DNA of 64,000 nucleotides. It comes from Nocardia carnea NBRC 14403. GTDB lineage: Bacteria; Actinomycetota; Actinomycetes; Mycobacteriales; Mycobacteriaceae. The stretch lies in the NCBI RefSeq assembly GCF_000308515.1, contig NZ_BAFV01000054.1, forward strand, positions 27,753 to 91,752, read 5' to 3'. Under the pieces are notes generated by a model, which worked only from the letters and a program-made list of their open reading frames with translations, did not search any database and had not been told where the DNA came from. Below, piece by piece: positions 1-8,932 of this stretch (the stretch's first letter is position 1; the number at the start of each line of letters is the position of its first letter). The position numbers and the translations under genes are program-made.

Positions 1-1
1 C

Positions 2-184
2 GGCGAAAGCGCCGGCTACTCGGATCCCGAATTCGCCCGCTGCATCACAGATCAGACCTACCGCAAATTCGTCCGAGCCCACACCTTGGACGTTCTCGAC
101 AGCGGAATCCAGTCGACACCATCGATCTTGGTCGACGGAAACCCGATCGACCCCGAGCAGCTCCCCGGCACGATCGGATCCTGA
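2..184 (+). CDS. DsbA-family thioredoxin-like protein, C-terminal fragment
   Basis: The window opens inside this gene; only the last 60 codons are present, ending at a TGA. The fragment contains the stretch GIQSTPSILVDG, which is the cis-proline loop (TP) and following strand of the thioredoxin fold as found in DsbA/DSBA-like proteins of actinobacteria. Such proteins are usually membrane-anchored extracytoplasmic thiol oxidoreductases. The catalytic CxxC lies upstream of the window and cannot be checked. A second, complete DsbA-like protein is encoded at 4567-5301. The next gene, at 235-759, faces this one. Family call is good; the exact role is not determinable. Confidence 0.75.
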   Translation, partial: GESAGYSDPEFARCITDQTYRKFVRAHTLDVLDSGIQSTPSILVDGNPIDPEQLPGTIGS

Positions 185-234
185 CCCGGAATCCGCTGCG
201 GCGGACTCGGCACCGACTCACCGGAGCGGTTCCC

Positions 235-759
235 CTACCAACCCTCGGCCCGTCGGCCGGTGGTACCGGAGCCCGCGTTCCGGGCCGCTCGGCAGTCCGG
301 CTGCGAGTCCGCCAGCGGTGTCAGCGCCGCGCCCGACCACCGCACCAGCAGTACCGCTTCGCAGACCGTGGCAGTCCCGAACCACCCCGTGCCCGAGTGC
401 ACGCCGCCGGTACGCAGTACCCAGAAAGCCAGAACCGACAGCATCACACCCACACCCGCCGCGAACGCGTTGAAACACACACAGGAGAAACGACGGGCGA
501 CAGTCCCGCCGAGGGTCGAGACGACCACCACACCGGAGGTGAACAGTGAAACCACAGGCAGCAACGGCCTTTCGGCAGCGGTGGCTGCCGACGCCGCCGC
601 CACGACGGAGACGAAAAGTCCAACGGCGGCCGCCGACAGCAGCAGCTTCAGCCGCCAGCTCAGAAACATCTCGCCGAGCACGGACCGTTCGATGCTCCGC
701 ATAGCAGCCTCGGTCTCTCGCAGCCACTGCGCGGCCGGGTCGTCGCTCCGTCCCATCAT
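235..759 (-). CDS. Hypothetical multi-pass membrane protein
   Basis: Encodes about 174 residues. I do not recognise the family. The start chosen is the ATG at 759 because an AGGGAGG ribosome site lies 4 bases upstream; a longer reading frame begins at 882 but lacks such a site. Three clear hydrophobic segments are visible (about residues 37-59, 66-86 and 92-115), with a fourth weaker one near 125-140. The N-terminus is charged and contains WLRETEAAMRSIE, a likely cytoplasmic amphipathic helix before the first membrane span, an arrangement seen in small actinobacterial two- to four-TM proteins. Convergent with the DsbA fragment and divergent from the PepSY gene. Confidence 0.6.
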   Translation of the reverse strand: MMGRSDDPAAQWLRETEAAMRSIERSVLGEMFLSWRLKLLLSAAAVGLFVSVVAAASAATAAERPLLPVVSLFTSGVVVVSTLGGTVARRFSCVCFNAFAAGVGVMLSVLAFWVLRTGGVHSGTGWFGTATVCEAVLLVRWSGAALTPLADSQPDCRAARNAGSGTTGRRAEGW

Positions 760-1030
760 CGCCCTCCCTGTTGTGACGGTGGTGACTCCCATTGGTCGCA
801 ACCGTGCGGCGGAAAGTTCCCCCGGCGGCACAGATCTCCAATAGCCCGCCCACGACGGATTCTTCCGTTGCCCGGAAAACACCGAGTACTACCGCAGCTT
901 CGATGGCATGTAGCCCCGTAGACACGGTCTCTCTCGGATGCCGCACAGATCCGGGGGAACTTTCGGCACCGGCCGCCCGACTACTCACAGTGAGGGTGAG
1001 TGAGGGCGCCCGGAGAGTGAGGATTGCAGG

Positions 1031-2455
1031 ATGCCGGATCAGGTGTCGGAGCGGCACGAGCCGGGCGTGGAACCGCCCGCAGCCGGCAGCGAGAAACCAC
1101 CACCCGAATCCTGGGAACGACAGCCGGGCGTCTGGGCGCGATGGCGACCGTTGCTACTGCGCCTCCATTTCTACGGAGGAATGCTCGCCGGGCCGTTCAT
1201 CCTGATCGCCGCCGTCACCGGCCTGTTGTACACGCTGACACCGCAACTCGACGGAATCGTTTTCCGCGACGAGTTGACAGTCGACGAATACGCACCGCAG
1301 ACACGCACCCTGGCCGATCAGATAGCGGCCGCGCGCACCGTGTACCCCAAAGCCCCGATCACCAGTGTGAAACCGCCCACAGTGCCGAGCGAAACGACAC
1401 AGATAGCGTTCACGACACCCGAGGTGCCGTCCGACTACACCCGCACCGTATTCGTCAATCCCTACACGGCGCAGGTACAGGGCACATTGACCACCTACGG
1501 TATGTGGCTGCCGATTCGGTCCTGGTTCGACGAGATGCATCGCAACCTGCACCTGGGCGTAGCCGGCCGGTACTACAGCGAGGTCGCGGCGAGCTGGCTG
1601 TGGGTGGTCGCACTGGGCGGGGTCGCGATGTGGATCGCCCGCGCCCGCCGGCGCGGCGGAAAGAGCCTGGTCCTGCCGGATCACGCCGGCACCCCGAAAG
1701 GATCGCGGAATCGTATTCTGAGCTGGCACGGCACGGTCGGGATCTGGATCGTGGTCGGCCTGCTGGGTCTGTCGATCACCGGGCTCACCTGGTCTCGGTT
1801 CACCGGGGAGCACATCGAACAGCTACGCGCCCAACTCAGTTGGACAACACCGTCGGTGACCACGGCATTACCGCCCGCCGACAGCCGCACCGGTACACCG
1901 CGCGAACTCACCGCCGGAGCCGACACGGTCCTGCACAGTGCCCGAGCCGCCGGCCTGCAACCACCGATGTGGATGAAACCACCGGCCGAGCCCGGAGACG
2001 CCTGGGAGGTATACGAACGCAAACGTGACTTCCCGACCCGATTCGACGCTGTCGCCGTCGACGCCGGAACCGGTGCGATCACCGACGAGAGCAGATTCGC
2101 GGACTGGCCGCTGACCGCCAAACTCACCGGCTGGGCAATCGACGCCCATATGGGAGTGTTGTTCGGGCTCGCGAACCAGATCGTGCTGGCGCTGCTCGTC
2201 ATCGGCTTGATCACCGTTATCGTCCGCGGCTACCGAATGTGGTGGAAACGACGCCCCACCCGCGGTGGATGGCCCACCGCGCCCCGGCGCGGGGTACTCA
2301 CCGGTCTGCGACCTGTCGAAGCGGTGATCGCCGTCGCCGTGCTCGCGGCGGTCGGCTGGATGGCTCCGCTGTTCGGCGCGACGCTGGGCTTGTTCGTTCT
2401 CGGCGACGTCGTCGCCGGCGAGGTCATCCGGCGCCGGAAGCGAGCCGCGTCATGA
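1031..2455 (+). CDS. PepSY-associated TM helix protein (paralog 1)
   Basis: 474 residues. The pattern is that of the PepSY_TM family: a first membrane helix near residues 41-70 introduced by LLLRLHFYGGMLAGPF, an extracytoplasmic PepSY domain, a conserved MHRNLHLG motif followed by a second helix, the LSWHGTVGIW motif with the third helix, and a C-terminal pair of helices around AHMGVLFGLANQIVL and beyond. Conserved histidines in LHFY, HRNLHLG, WHG and AHMG resemble heme or metal ligands of this family, whose members are often linked to iron or copper handling. It overlaps the next gene by four bases (ATGA), so the two are translationally coupled. A paralog with the same architecture lies at 39929-41374. 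The substrate is unknown. Confidence 0.85.
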   Translation: MPDQVSERHEPGVEPPAAGSEKPPPESWERQPGVWARWRPLLLRLHFYGGMLAGPFILIAAVTGLLYTLTPQLDGIVFRDELTVDEYAPQTRTLADQIAAARTVYPKAPITSVKPPTVPSETTQIAFTTPEVPSDYTRTVFVNPYTAQVQGTLTTYGMWLPIRSWFDEMHRNLHLGVAGRYYSEVAASWLWVVALGGVAMWIARARRRGGKSLVLPDHAGTPKGSRNRILSWHGTVGIWIVVGLLGLSITGLTWSRFTGEHIEQLRAQLSWTTPSVTTALPPADSRTGTPRELTAGADTVLHSARAAGLQPPMWMKPPAEPGDAWEVYERKRDFPTRFDAVAVDAGTGAITDESRFADWPLTAKLTGWAIDAHMGVLFGLANQIVLALLVIGLITVIVRGYRMWWKRRPTRGGWPTAPRRGVLTGLRPVEAVIAVAVLAAVGWMAPLFGATLGLFVLGDVVAGEVIRRRKRAAS

Positions 2456-3057
2456 TCGCCGACGCCTTCCTGAAATGGGCTGCTGTCAACGCGTTTGCGG
2501 TGACGGCGGTGTACTGGGCGGCACGGTCGGCACGGTCGGAGTCGATGCCGGGCCGGCTCACCGCCATCCTGCACGTCCTCATGTCCCTGGCGATGCTCAC
2601 GATGGTGTGGTCGCCTTCACCGGATATCCCCACAGTCGCTGGTATGACGGTGTTCGCGGGTGCCGCGGTGGTATCTCTCGCGCTACTCGTTGCACAACGC
2701 AAGAACCACCTCGAGCACGTCTACCACGCGGGGATGATGGCGACGATGGTGTGGATGTACGCGGTCATGGACTCCACGCTGATCGGCCGCACATCGACGC
2801 CCAGCGGCGGCGAATCCGCGCACGCCGGGCACCACGGCGCCATGGCGATGCCGGCAACGATGACAATGCAACCACCGTCCTGGGCCGCATACCTCAATCT
2901 GGCTATCGGACTCGTCTATCTCGCTGTCGCCGCCGTCTGGGTCGCCCACAGCTACCGCGGAGAAGCGGCCACCGACTCGGCCCACCGCCACGGTGGCGCG
3001 ATGCAGGCCGTCATGGCCACCGCGACCGCGGCGATGTTCCTGTCCTACACCGGTTGA
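2452..3057 (+). CDS. DUF5134-like membrane protein with His/Met-rich loop
   Basis: 201 residues. The ATG overlaps the PepSY stop codon (ATGA), indicating coupled translation. It is predominantly hydrophobic with about five or six membrane spans and resembles the DUF5134 family of actinobacterial membrane proteins. A loop around residues 120-142 is rich in His and Met (AGHHGAMAMPATMTMQ), and a second His cluster (SAHRHGG) precedes the last helix. Such loops are typical of copper- or silver-binding extracytoplasmic segments, so I infer a metal-related role together with the PepSY partner. The family assignment is from memory; the metal is an inference. Confidence 0.65.
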   Translation: MIADAFLKWAAVNAFAVTAVYWAARSARSESMPGRLTAILHVLMSLAMLTMVWSPSPDIPTVAGMTVFAGAAVVSLALLVAQRKNHLEHVYHAGMMATMVWMYAVMDSTLIGRTSTPSGGESAHAGHHGAMAMPATMTMQPPSWAAYLNLAIGLVYLAVAAVWVAHSYRGEAATDSAHRHGGAMQAVMATATAAMFLSYTG

Positions 3058-3191
3058 CAGCATCCAGATGAAGGGAACACCGAGCTATTGTGTGACGCCT
3101 CCGCAGACACCGTGAACCGAGCCCACTCGCGACTCACCGGTTCCTGGTCTCCTTGAAAGACCGGGTCGATCAGAGGAAATACGAGTCATCG

Positions 3192-4205
3192 ATGACTACT
3201 GTCGGAACACGCAAGAAATTCGATACGCGCGAACTCCGCGCGGATCTGCGCACTGCCCGCCTCGACGCCACCATCGCCCTGCTTGTCACCCTCGCGGTGT
3301 TCGGATGGCTCTATTACCGCGTCGCCGCCGGTACCTCGCCGACCATTGCCGTCATGCCCGATTTGGCAGACCCCGGACGGTACTGGATGTACTGGATGTG
3401 CCAGGCCTTCGGCTGGACGGGGCTGCTCTGGGCATGGATAACTGTCGTCCTCGGGTTGCTGCGCAGCAGTCGCAGCCCGAGGTGGATGCCGGTCCCGCAG
3501 CACAGTATCGAGAAATGGCATCGCGCTACCAGTTTGACGACCATCGGGTTGATGTTCGTCCACGCCGCGTGGTTGTTCGCCGAATTCGTCCGCGAGTACT
3601 CCGCGACCGCGGGCATCACCGAATCGGTGTGGCGCGCATTCGTCGACACCTTCGTCCCCTCGGCCTATTCCAGTGGGACGGGAAAGGTCGCCATTTTCAT
3701 CGGGCTGCTGGCGCTCTATCTGGCCATACCGCTCGGCCTGGCCTTCTATTCCCGCCGCTGGCTGCGCCCCGCCGTCTGGCGGGCTCTGCACGCTTCGATC
3801 ATCGTCGTCTACGCCCTGAGCGTCTGGCATACGCTGCTCTACGGCACCAACGTCTGGTACGAGGGATCGTTCCGCACGCTGGTGTGGTCGATGCAGCTTC
3901 CTATTGCCGCGCTGGTCCTTTACCGGCTCGCCAACCTGCCACCGAGCCGGCAACGAAATCGGGCGACGGTCGCGTTCCGCTCGGTCGCGGGGCTTTTCGT
4001 CCTCGGGTTCATCGCGGTGATCTGCGCCGCTGCTATCAGCGGGCACGACGGTGGCCGGACAGCCGGTGTGGCGGGCCTCGGTCTCAATGTCACCAAGGCG
4101 AATGTCTGGTGGGGGCTGGTGGCATTCCTGGTCGCGGTCGCCTTGTCCGTGGGCCGGGTACGGCGGCTCCGCAGGACCGCGGCCACCGGCTTTGTGGACC
4201 CGTAA
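3192..4205 (+). CDS. Ferric-reductase-like transmembrane heme protein
   Basis: 337 residues from the ATG at 3192; a TTG at 3153 would add 13 residues and is less convincing. It has about seven hydrophobic segments. Two pairs of membrane histidines spaced for bis-heme b coordination are visible: H...H in WHRATSLTTIGLMFVHAAW and again in ALHASIIVVYALSVWHTLL, the signature of the ferric reductase/YedZ-like transmembrane domain. No FAD or NAD(P)H-binding domain follows, so electrons must come from another protein or from the quinone pool. Its position behind the PepSY/DUF5134 pair fits a role in metal redox chemistry at the membrane. It is not overlapped with them (134 bp gap), so a separate promoter is possible. 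Confidence 0.75.
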   Translation: MTTVGTRKKFDTRELRADLRTARLDATIALLVTLAVFGWLYYRVAAGTSPTIAVMPDLADPGRYWMYWMCQAFGWTGLLWAWITVVLGLLRSSRSPRWMPVPQHSIEKWHRATSLTTIGLMFVHAAWLFAEFVREYSATAGITESVWRAFVDTFVPSAYSSGTGKVAIFIGLLALYLAIPLGLAFYSRRWLRPAVWRALHASIIVVYALSVWHTLLYGTNVWYEGSFRTLVWSMQLPIAALVLYRLANLPPSRQRNRATVAFRSVAGLFVLGFIAVICAAAISGHDGGRTAGVAGLGLNVTKANVWWGLVAFLVAVALSVGRVRRLRRTAATGFVDP

Positions 4206-4354
4206 ACAATCGATCGCAGCCGACCACTGATCCGGATGTTTTTCCCAGGCCGGGGTCGGGTAGGTCCGCCAGTGTCTGTAGTGCGCGCAGAACCATCGTC
4301 AACACCATTTCGGGGCCAAACCGGGGGGTAAACGGGGGGTTGGTCAAAATAAAA

Positions 4355-4389
4355 CAGGTCAGGCCCGGTATTAGACCGGGCCTGACCTG
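4355..4389 (-). terminator. Intrinsic terminator behind tRNA-Ala
   Basis: A perfect 15-bp stem with a 5-base loop. Read on the minus strand it is followed by GTTTTATTTTG, so it terminates the tRNA-Ala transcript. A short TGTTTT on the plus side may let it act on the ferric-reductase-like gene as well. Confidence 0.85.
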
Positions 4390-4399
4390 GTGTTTTGAG

Positions 4400-4472
4400 T
4401 GGAGCTAAGGGGACTCGAACCCCTGACCCCCACACTGCCAGTGTGGTGCGCTACCAGCTGCGCCATAGCCCC
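4400..4472 (-). tRNA. tRNA-Ala (anticodon GGC)
   Basis: The minus strand gives a 73-base cloverleaf beginning GGGGCTATGGCGCAGC and ending with TAGCTCC plus discriminator A. The anticodon stem CACAC/GTGTG holds the loop TGGCAGT, anticodon GGC (alanine). The T arm contains GGTTCGAGTCC. CCA is not encoded. The 15-bp hairpin immediately downstream is its terminator. Confidence 0.95.
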
Positions 4473-4566
4473 GGATGGTTGCCGCCGGTTCCCCGGCTGC
4501 CTGAACGAAGTTACACCACCTCCACGTCAGGCACCAAATCGGCTGGATTTCGGGTGAACGGCGAGG

Positions 4567-5301
4567 TCAGGGGGCGACCTGCTGGACCCATTCCTGGTTC
4601 TGGGTGTCGAGCTTGGTTGCGACGTCGAACACACTGGGGGTGGCGGCGTCGCCGTCGAGGGCGGTTTTCAGGTCTTCGACGGCCGCGGTGGCCTGCTGCC
4701 GGGCCTGATCGGTGCGGGCGCCGGTGGTGATGCAGTCGTGAGCAGACTGGGGCGCGCCGGACTCGGTGGCTATTCCGGCGAGCTCGTCGTCGGTGAGGCC
4801 GGATCCTTCCTCGGGCTGCCGGGTGTTGAGGAGGGCGTCGTGGAACTTCGAGTAGGTGACACCGGAGCCGGTGTCACCTACGCACTGCAGGGCGGCGGCG
4901 GCGCGGGTGGAGTAGTCGCCGCTATCGGATTTGGAGTCGAGGAAATTCACGAAGCGGTAGCGGACGGCGAGTTTGCCCTCGTCGATTTTCTGGGCGATTT
5001 CCTGCCCGTAGAGATGTTCGAGGCTGCCACAGCCGGGGCACATGGGGTCTTCGTAGATTTCGAGCGTTTTCGGGGCGTCGGGTAGGCCGAGGCGGACACC
5101 GCCGTCGCTCTGCACCGCGGCCGTGACGGCGGTGTTGTGTACCGAGCCGTAGCCGTCGTTGCGTACCTCGGCATCGCCGGCACCCCAGCGGAAAGCGAAG
5201 AAGACGATCAGCGCGATCAACGCCAGAGCCACCCCGCCGAGGGCGTAGGTGGTTCCGTTGGACATCGGCCGGGGGGTGTAATCGGACGGCGGTTTGCTCA
5301 C
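4567..5301 (-). CDS. DsbA-family membrane-anchored thioredoxin-like protein
   Basis: About 244 residues from the GTG at 5301 (the reading frame stays open to 5352). A single N-terminal membrane anchor (YALGGVALALIALIVFFAF) is followed by an extracytoplasmic domain that contains EIYEDPMCPGCGSLE, the DSBA-type CxxC active site (CPGC), then the helical insertion and the cis-Pro region ATPSVF near the C-terminus. This is the actinobacterial arrangement for proteins that oxidise or isomerise disulfides outside the membrane. It lies directly downstream, same strand, of an MFS transporter with a short gap (57 bp from that gene's stop) and may be cotranscribed. Partner proteins cannot be deduced. Confidence 0.85.
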   Translation of the reverse strand: MSKPPSDYTPRPMSNGTTYALGGVALALIALIVFFAFRWGAGDAEVRNDGYGSVHNTAVTAAVQSDGGVRLGLPDAPKTLEIYEDPMCPGCGSLEHLYGQEIAQKIDEGKLAVRYRFVNFLDSKSDSGDYSTRAAAALQCVGDTGSGVTYSKFHDALLNTRQPEEGSGLTDDELAGIATESGAPQSAHDCITTGARTDQARQQATAAVEDLKTALDGDAATPSVFDVATKLDTQNQEWVQQVAP

Positions 5302-5358
5302 GCGACCACTCTGCCGCATCCGGGCGAATCGGTCACGCGCGCCCGGCAGCACCCGGGT

Positions 5359-6834
5359 TCAGTGCTTGTGGTTCGCGGCATCCTCTCCGGTGTGGTCGGC
5401 GCGGCGCGCCCCGGCGGCGGTAGCGGTATGCGTGTTCTCGGCAGCATCCGCCACGGTCGGCTCCGGATCTTCGATCTTGCCGGGCGCCCCCGGCTCGGGT
5501 TCGAGGCTCGCACGTTTCATCGGTTCCGGAACGATGAACCAGGCGATAGCTGCCACGGCCAGCAGGGAACCGGTGGCTGCGAGCCCGGCCCCGTAGCCCA
5601 GCTGCTGGGCGATGGCGCCGACCACGATGGGCCCGAGGACGGTGCCCAGATCCTGGGACATCTGGAATCCGGCGAGCATGGTGCCGCCACGCGCACGGGA
5701 GCCGATGATATCGCCGACGGCGGCCTGCTGGGCCGGGGTGAACAGTCCTGATCCGATACCGGCGACGAACGAGGTGACCAGCAGCCACGCCATGTTCGGG
5801 GACAGGCCGAGACCGGTGGTGCCGACCGCGCACACCAGGGCCCCGGAGATCAGCAGGGGGCGGCGGCCGTAGGTGTCGGAGAGCCGGCCGGAGAAGAACA
5901 GGACGGTCGCGTTACCGGCGGCGAAAACAGTCAGGGCCACCCCGGCCATACCGGACGATTGGCCGTGGACTTCCACGACCAAGAGGGGGACGAGCGCCAT
6001 CCGGACGCCGAATACCGCCGCGCCGCTGGCGAAGTTGGACCACAGTGCCGCGCGGTATTCGGGCCGCGCCAGACCCTGCATGAAACTCACGGTGGCGGCG
6101 TCGCCGGCGGATTCGGATTCGGTGATCCGCGAGTCCCGCAGGTTGAAGTACACCACCGCCACGGCGACGAGCAGCGCGGCGGCATAGATGAGGAACGGTA
6201 CGCGCAGGCCGAACCCCGCCAGCGCCCCGCCGACCAGCGGACCGGACAGCCCGCCGATCAGGAAACACGTCGACCACAGCCCGGTGACCCGGCCGCGTTC
6301 GGTGGGCGGGGACAGCCGGATCACCAGCGCCATCGAGGAGACGGTGAACATGGTCGAACCGACCCCGCCCAGGGAACGCAGCACCATCAACTGCCAGTAA
6401 GTCTGGGCGAAGGCACTCGCGCCGGTCGAGAGCGCGACGATGAGCAGCCCGACCAGATAGATCCGCCGCTCCCCCAGCATCTGCACCAGCCGCCCGCTGA
6501 CCGGTGCGAACAGCAGCCGCATCGCCGCGAACGCGCTGACGATCGCGGACGCAGCCGCCACCCCGACCCCGAAACTCAGCGCGAACTGCGGCAACACCGG
6601 CGAGACCAGGCCGAACCCGATCGCGACACAGAAGGCGGCGGCGATGAGCACCCAGATCTCGCTGGGCAACGGCGGCCGGTCCGGTTTCCGGGCGCCGCGG
6701 CCACGTCGGCGCAGAACACGCCGGGCAGCGAACTTTGTCGTGACGTCCGGCCCGCTCGCGCCGTCGGATCGGGATCGCTCGTTCGCCGGGGCCTCATCAC
6801 TCACCCCGGCAATCAACGCCGAGGCCGCCGTCAC
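5359..6834 (-). CDS. MFS transporter (drug/H+ antiporter-like)
   Basis: About 491 residues from the GTG at 6834, which has GGGGGAA upstream; the frame is open to 6984. After a basic N-terminal tail of about 65 residues there are twelve hydrophobic segments. Between helices 2 and 3 the loop APVSGRLVQMLGERRIYLVG matches the MFS motif A position, repeated in the second half as FFSGRLSDTYGRRPLL. The sequence LRSLGGVGSTMFTVSS resembles motif C of exporters, suggesting efflux by proton antiport. The C-terminus after the last helix is a charged tail of about 50 residues. Substrate unknown. Followed closely by the DsbA-like gene. Confidence 0.85.
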   Translation of the reverse strand: MTAASALIAGVSDEAPANERSRSDGASGPDVTTKFAARRVLRRRGRGARKPDRPPLPSEIWVLIAAAFCVAIGFGLVSPVLPQFALSFGVGVAAASAIVSAFAAMRLLFAPVSGRLVQMLGERRIYLVGLLIVALSTGASAFAQTYWQLMVLRSLGGVGSTMFTVSSMALVIRLSPPTERGRVTGLWSTCFLIGGLSGPLVGGALAGFGLRVPFLIYAAALLVAVAVVYFNLRDSRITESESAGDAATVSFMQGLARPEYRAALWSNFASGAAVFGVRMALVPLLVVEVHGQSSGMAGVALTVFAAGNATVLFFSGRLSDTYGRRPLLISGALVCAVGTTGLGLSPNMAWLLVTSFVAGIGSGLFTPAQQAAVGDIIGSRARGGTMLAGFQMSQDLGTVLGPIVVGAIAQQLGYGAGLAATGSLLAVAAIAWFIVPEPMKRASLEPEPGAPGKIEDPEPTVADAAENTHTATAAGARRADHTGEDAANHKH

Positions 6835-7232
6835 AATTCCCCCGGGCCGTCTCCTCACAGCGAATCCTCGGCCCGGCGTCGGCCGCGCCGGTGATTCTCG
6901 TCCCTGTTCCGGTACCGGGATATCGCGGGCGGCACACTCCGCGATATCTCCACCCAGCGAGCCGTGCCTACGATGCCGGCCCACTCACCACACCCTCGCT
7001 ACCTTGCCGGCTCGGCCGCCACCGACGGCCGTCTTCCCGCTGGCGGCGGTGACGGCTCAGGCATGCGCCTGCCGGTTCGACCCGCGTGATGGCGGCAGCC
7101 CAGGATCCGCACACCGGAGTTCGGTGGTTACCACTGGTCGAGCCGGCCGTCGCGGCACCGGCGGCATCAGCGAACTGCCGACCGGCTCCCCCGCCGCATC
7201 CTGAACCGGGTGTTCAGGGGTTCACCGCAACA
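6835..7232. other. Intergenic region without a convincing gene
   Basis: About 400 bases between phosphoglucomutase and the MFS gene, both on the minus strand. No reading frame with a good start or family resemblance was seen. The only structure noticed is a short inverted repeat, CTGAAC-CGGGT-GTTCAG at 7201-7217, just downstream of the pgm stop, which may be a weak hairpin. The MFS promoter is presumably here. Confidence 0.5.
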
Positions 7233-8885
7233 TCATGACGATTTCTGCCGGTCGCCGCCCAAGACGCGACCGACCAGTTCACGGGCCGCGTCCTGAACCT
7301 GCGCCAGATGGTCGGGCCCGTGGAACGACTCCGCGTAGATCTTGTACTTGTTTTCGGTGCCCGACGGTCGCGCCGCGAACCAGGCGTTTTCCGTGCTCAC
7401 CTTCAAACCGCCCAAGGCAGCGCCGTTACCGCGGGCCCGGGTGGCGACCTCGGTGATCGGTTCGCCCGCGATCTCGGTGGCGGTCACCTGACCGGGTTCG
7501 AGGGCGGACAGCAGTTTCTTCTGCTCGGCGTCGGCAGGGGCGTCGATGCGGGCGTAGGCGGGGCTGCCGTGGTTGCGTTCCAGTTCGAGGTAGCGGGCCG
7601 AGGGGCTCTGGCCGGTGACGGCGGCGATCTCGGCGGCCAGCAGGGCGAGCAGGATGCCGTCTTTCTCGGTGGTCCACACCGACCCGTCCATCCGCAGGAA
7701 GGAGGCGCCGGCGCTCTCCTCCCCGCCGAAGGCGAGACTGCCGCTGAACAGGCCGGGTACGAACCATTTGAACCCGACCGGCACCTCGTAGACGTCACGT
7801 CCCAGCACCCGCACGACCCGGTCGATCATCGCCGAGGTCACCGCGGTCTTGCCGATCTTGGTGAGCGCATCCCAGCGGTGCCGGTTCGCGACCAGGTAGT
7901 CGATCGCGACGGCGAGGAAATGATTCGGGTTCATCAGGCCACCGTCGGGCGTGACGATGCCGTGCCGGTCGGCGTCGGCATCGTTACCGGTGGAGATGTC
8001 GTAGTCGTCGCGGATCGACACCAGCGAGGCCATCGCATGCGGAGACGAGGGGTCCATCCGGATCTGCCCGTCGCCGTCGAGCGTCATGAAACGCCAGGTG
8101 GGGTCGACCGTCGGGTTCACGACCTCGAGCTCGAGGTCGTAGCGCTGCCCGATTTCTTCCCAGTAGTCCACGCTGGCACCGCCCATCGGGTCGGCGCCGA
8201 GCCGGATTCCGGCGCCGCGGATGGCGTCGAGATTGAGTACCGCGGGCAGATCGGCGACATAGTGGTCGAGGAAGTCGTAGCGGCCTGCGGCGGCCATGGC
8301 CTGCGTCAGCGCGGCCCGTTTCACCCCGGCCAGGCCGCCGCGCAGCAGTTCGTTGGCGCGTTCGGCGATGGCATCGGTGGCGCCGGTATCGGCCGGGCCG
8401 CCGTGGGGTGGGTTGTATTTGATACCGCCGTCACGCGGTGGGTTGTGCGACGGGGTCACCACGATGCCGTCGGCCTGCGGCCGCGAACTGTCGCGGTTGT
8501 GGCGGACCACCGCATGGCTGAGTGCGGGTGTCGGGGTGTAGCGGCCGCGGGAATCCACCACGGCACCGACATCGTTGCCCGCGAGAACCTCGAGCACGGT
8601 GGTCCACGCCGGTTCGGACAGGGCGTGGGTATCGCGGGCCAGATACACCGGCCCCTTGATTCCGCGGGTGGCACGGTATTCGACGACGGCCTGGGTGATC
8701 GCCAGGATATGCGCCTCGTTGAACGTGGCGTCCAGGCTCGAACCGCGGTGCCCGGAGGTTCCGAAAACGACCCGCTGGGTGGGTTCGGCGAGGTCGGGAA
8801 CGCGACTGTAGTACGCGGTCACCAGCCCCGGCACGTCCACCAGATCGCCGGGGCGGGCGGGCCGCCCGGCTCGGTTGTGCGCCAT
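7233..8885 (-). CDS. pgm: Phosphoglucomutase (alpha-D-glucose phosphate-specific)
   Basis: 550 residues from the ATG at 8885, preceded by GAAGGGAG; upstream codons to 8936 lack a better signal. It interconverts glucose 1-phosphate and glucose 6-phosphate, feeding glycogen, trehalose and cell-wall sugar nucleotide synthesis. Visible landmarks: VFGTSGHRGSS near residue 41; the phosphoserine loop VVTPSHNPPRDGG with the catalytic Ser near residue 146; the Mg-binding GNDADADRHG; and FGGEESAGASF, the sugar-binding loop. The length agrees with the roughly 546-residue enterobacterial type enzyme rather than with phosphomannomutases. The pair of CrcB genes lies upstream on the same strand with a 47-bp gap, perhaps forming one transcript. 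Confidence 0.93.
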   Translation of the reverse strand: MAHNRAGRPARPGDLVDVPGLVTAYYSRVPDLAEPTQRVVFGTSGHRGSSLDATFNEAHILAITQAVVEYRATRGIKGPVYLARDTHALSEPAWTTVLEVLAGNDVGAVVDSRGRYTPTPALSHAVVRHNRDSSRPQADGIVVTPSHNPPRDGGIKYNPPHGGPADTGATDAIAERANELLRGGLAGVKRAALTQAMAAAGRYDFLDHYVADLPAVLNLDAIRGAGIRLGADPMGGASVDYWEEIGQRYDLELEVVNPTVDPTWRFMTLDGDGQIRMDPSSPHAMASLVSIRDDYDISTGNDADADRHGIVTPDGGLMNPNHFLAVAIDYLVANRHRWDALTKIGKTAVTSAMIDRVVRVLGRDVYEVPVGFKWFVPGLFSGSLAFGGEESAGASFLRMDGSVWTTEKDGILLALLAAEIAAVTGQSPSARYLELERNHGSPAYARIDAPADAEQKKLLSALEPGQVTATEIAGEPITEVATRARGNGAALGGLKVSTENAWFAARPSGTENKYKIYAESFHGPDHLAQVQDAARELVGRVLGGDRQKSS

Positions 8886-8932
8886 GTTCGGAGCTCCCTT
8901 CGTGGTCGGCCGTACCCGGCTGGTCATCGTGA

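Noticed and set aside
7201..7217. CTGAAC-CGGGT-GTTCAG as a KstR-like operator
   Set aside because: The spacing between AAC and GTT half-sites is five rather than two bases, and it lies behind a stop codon.
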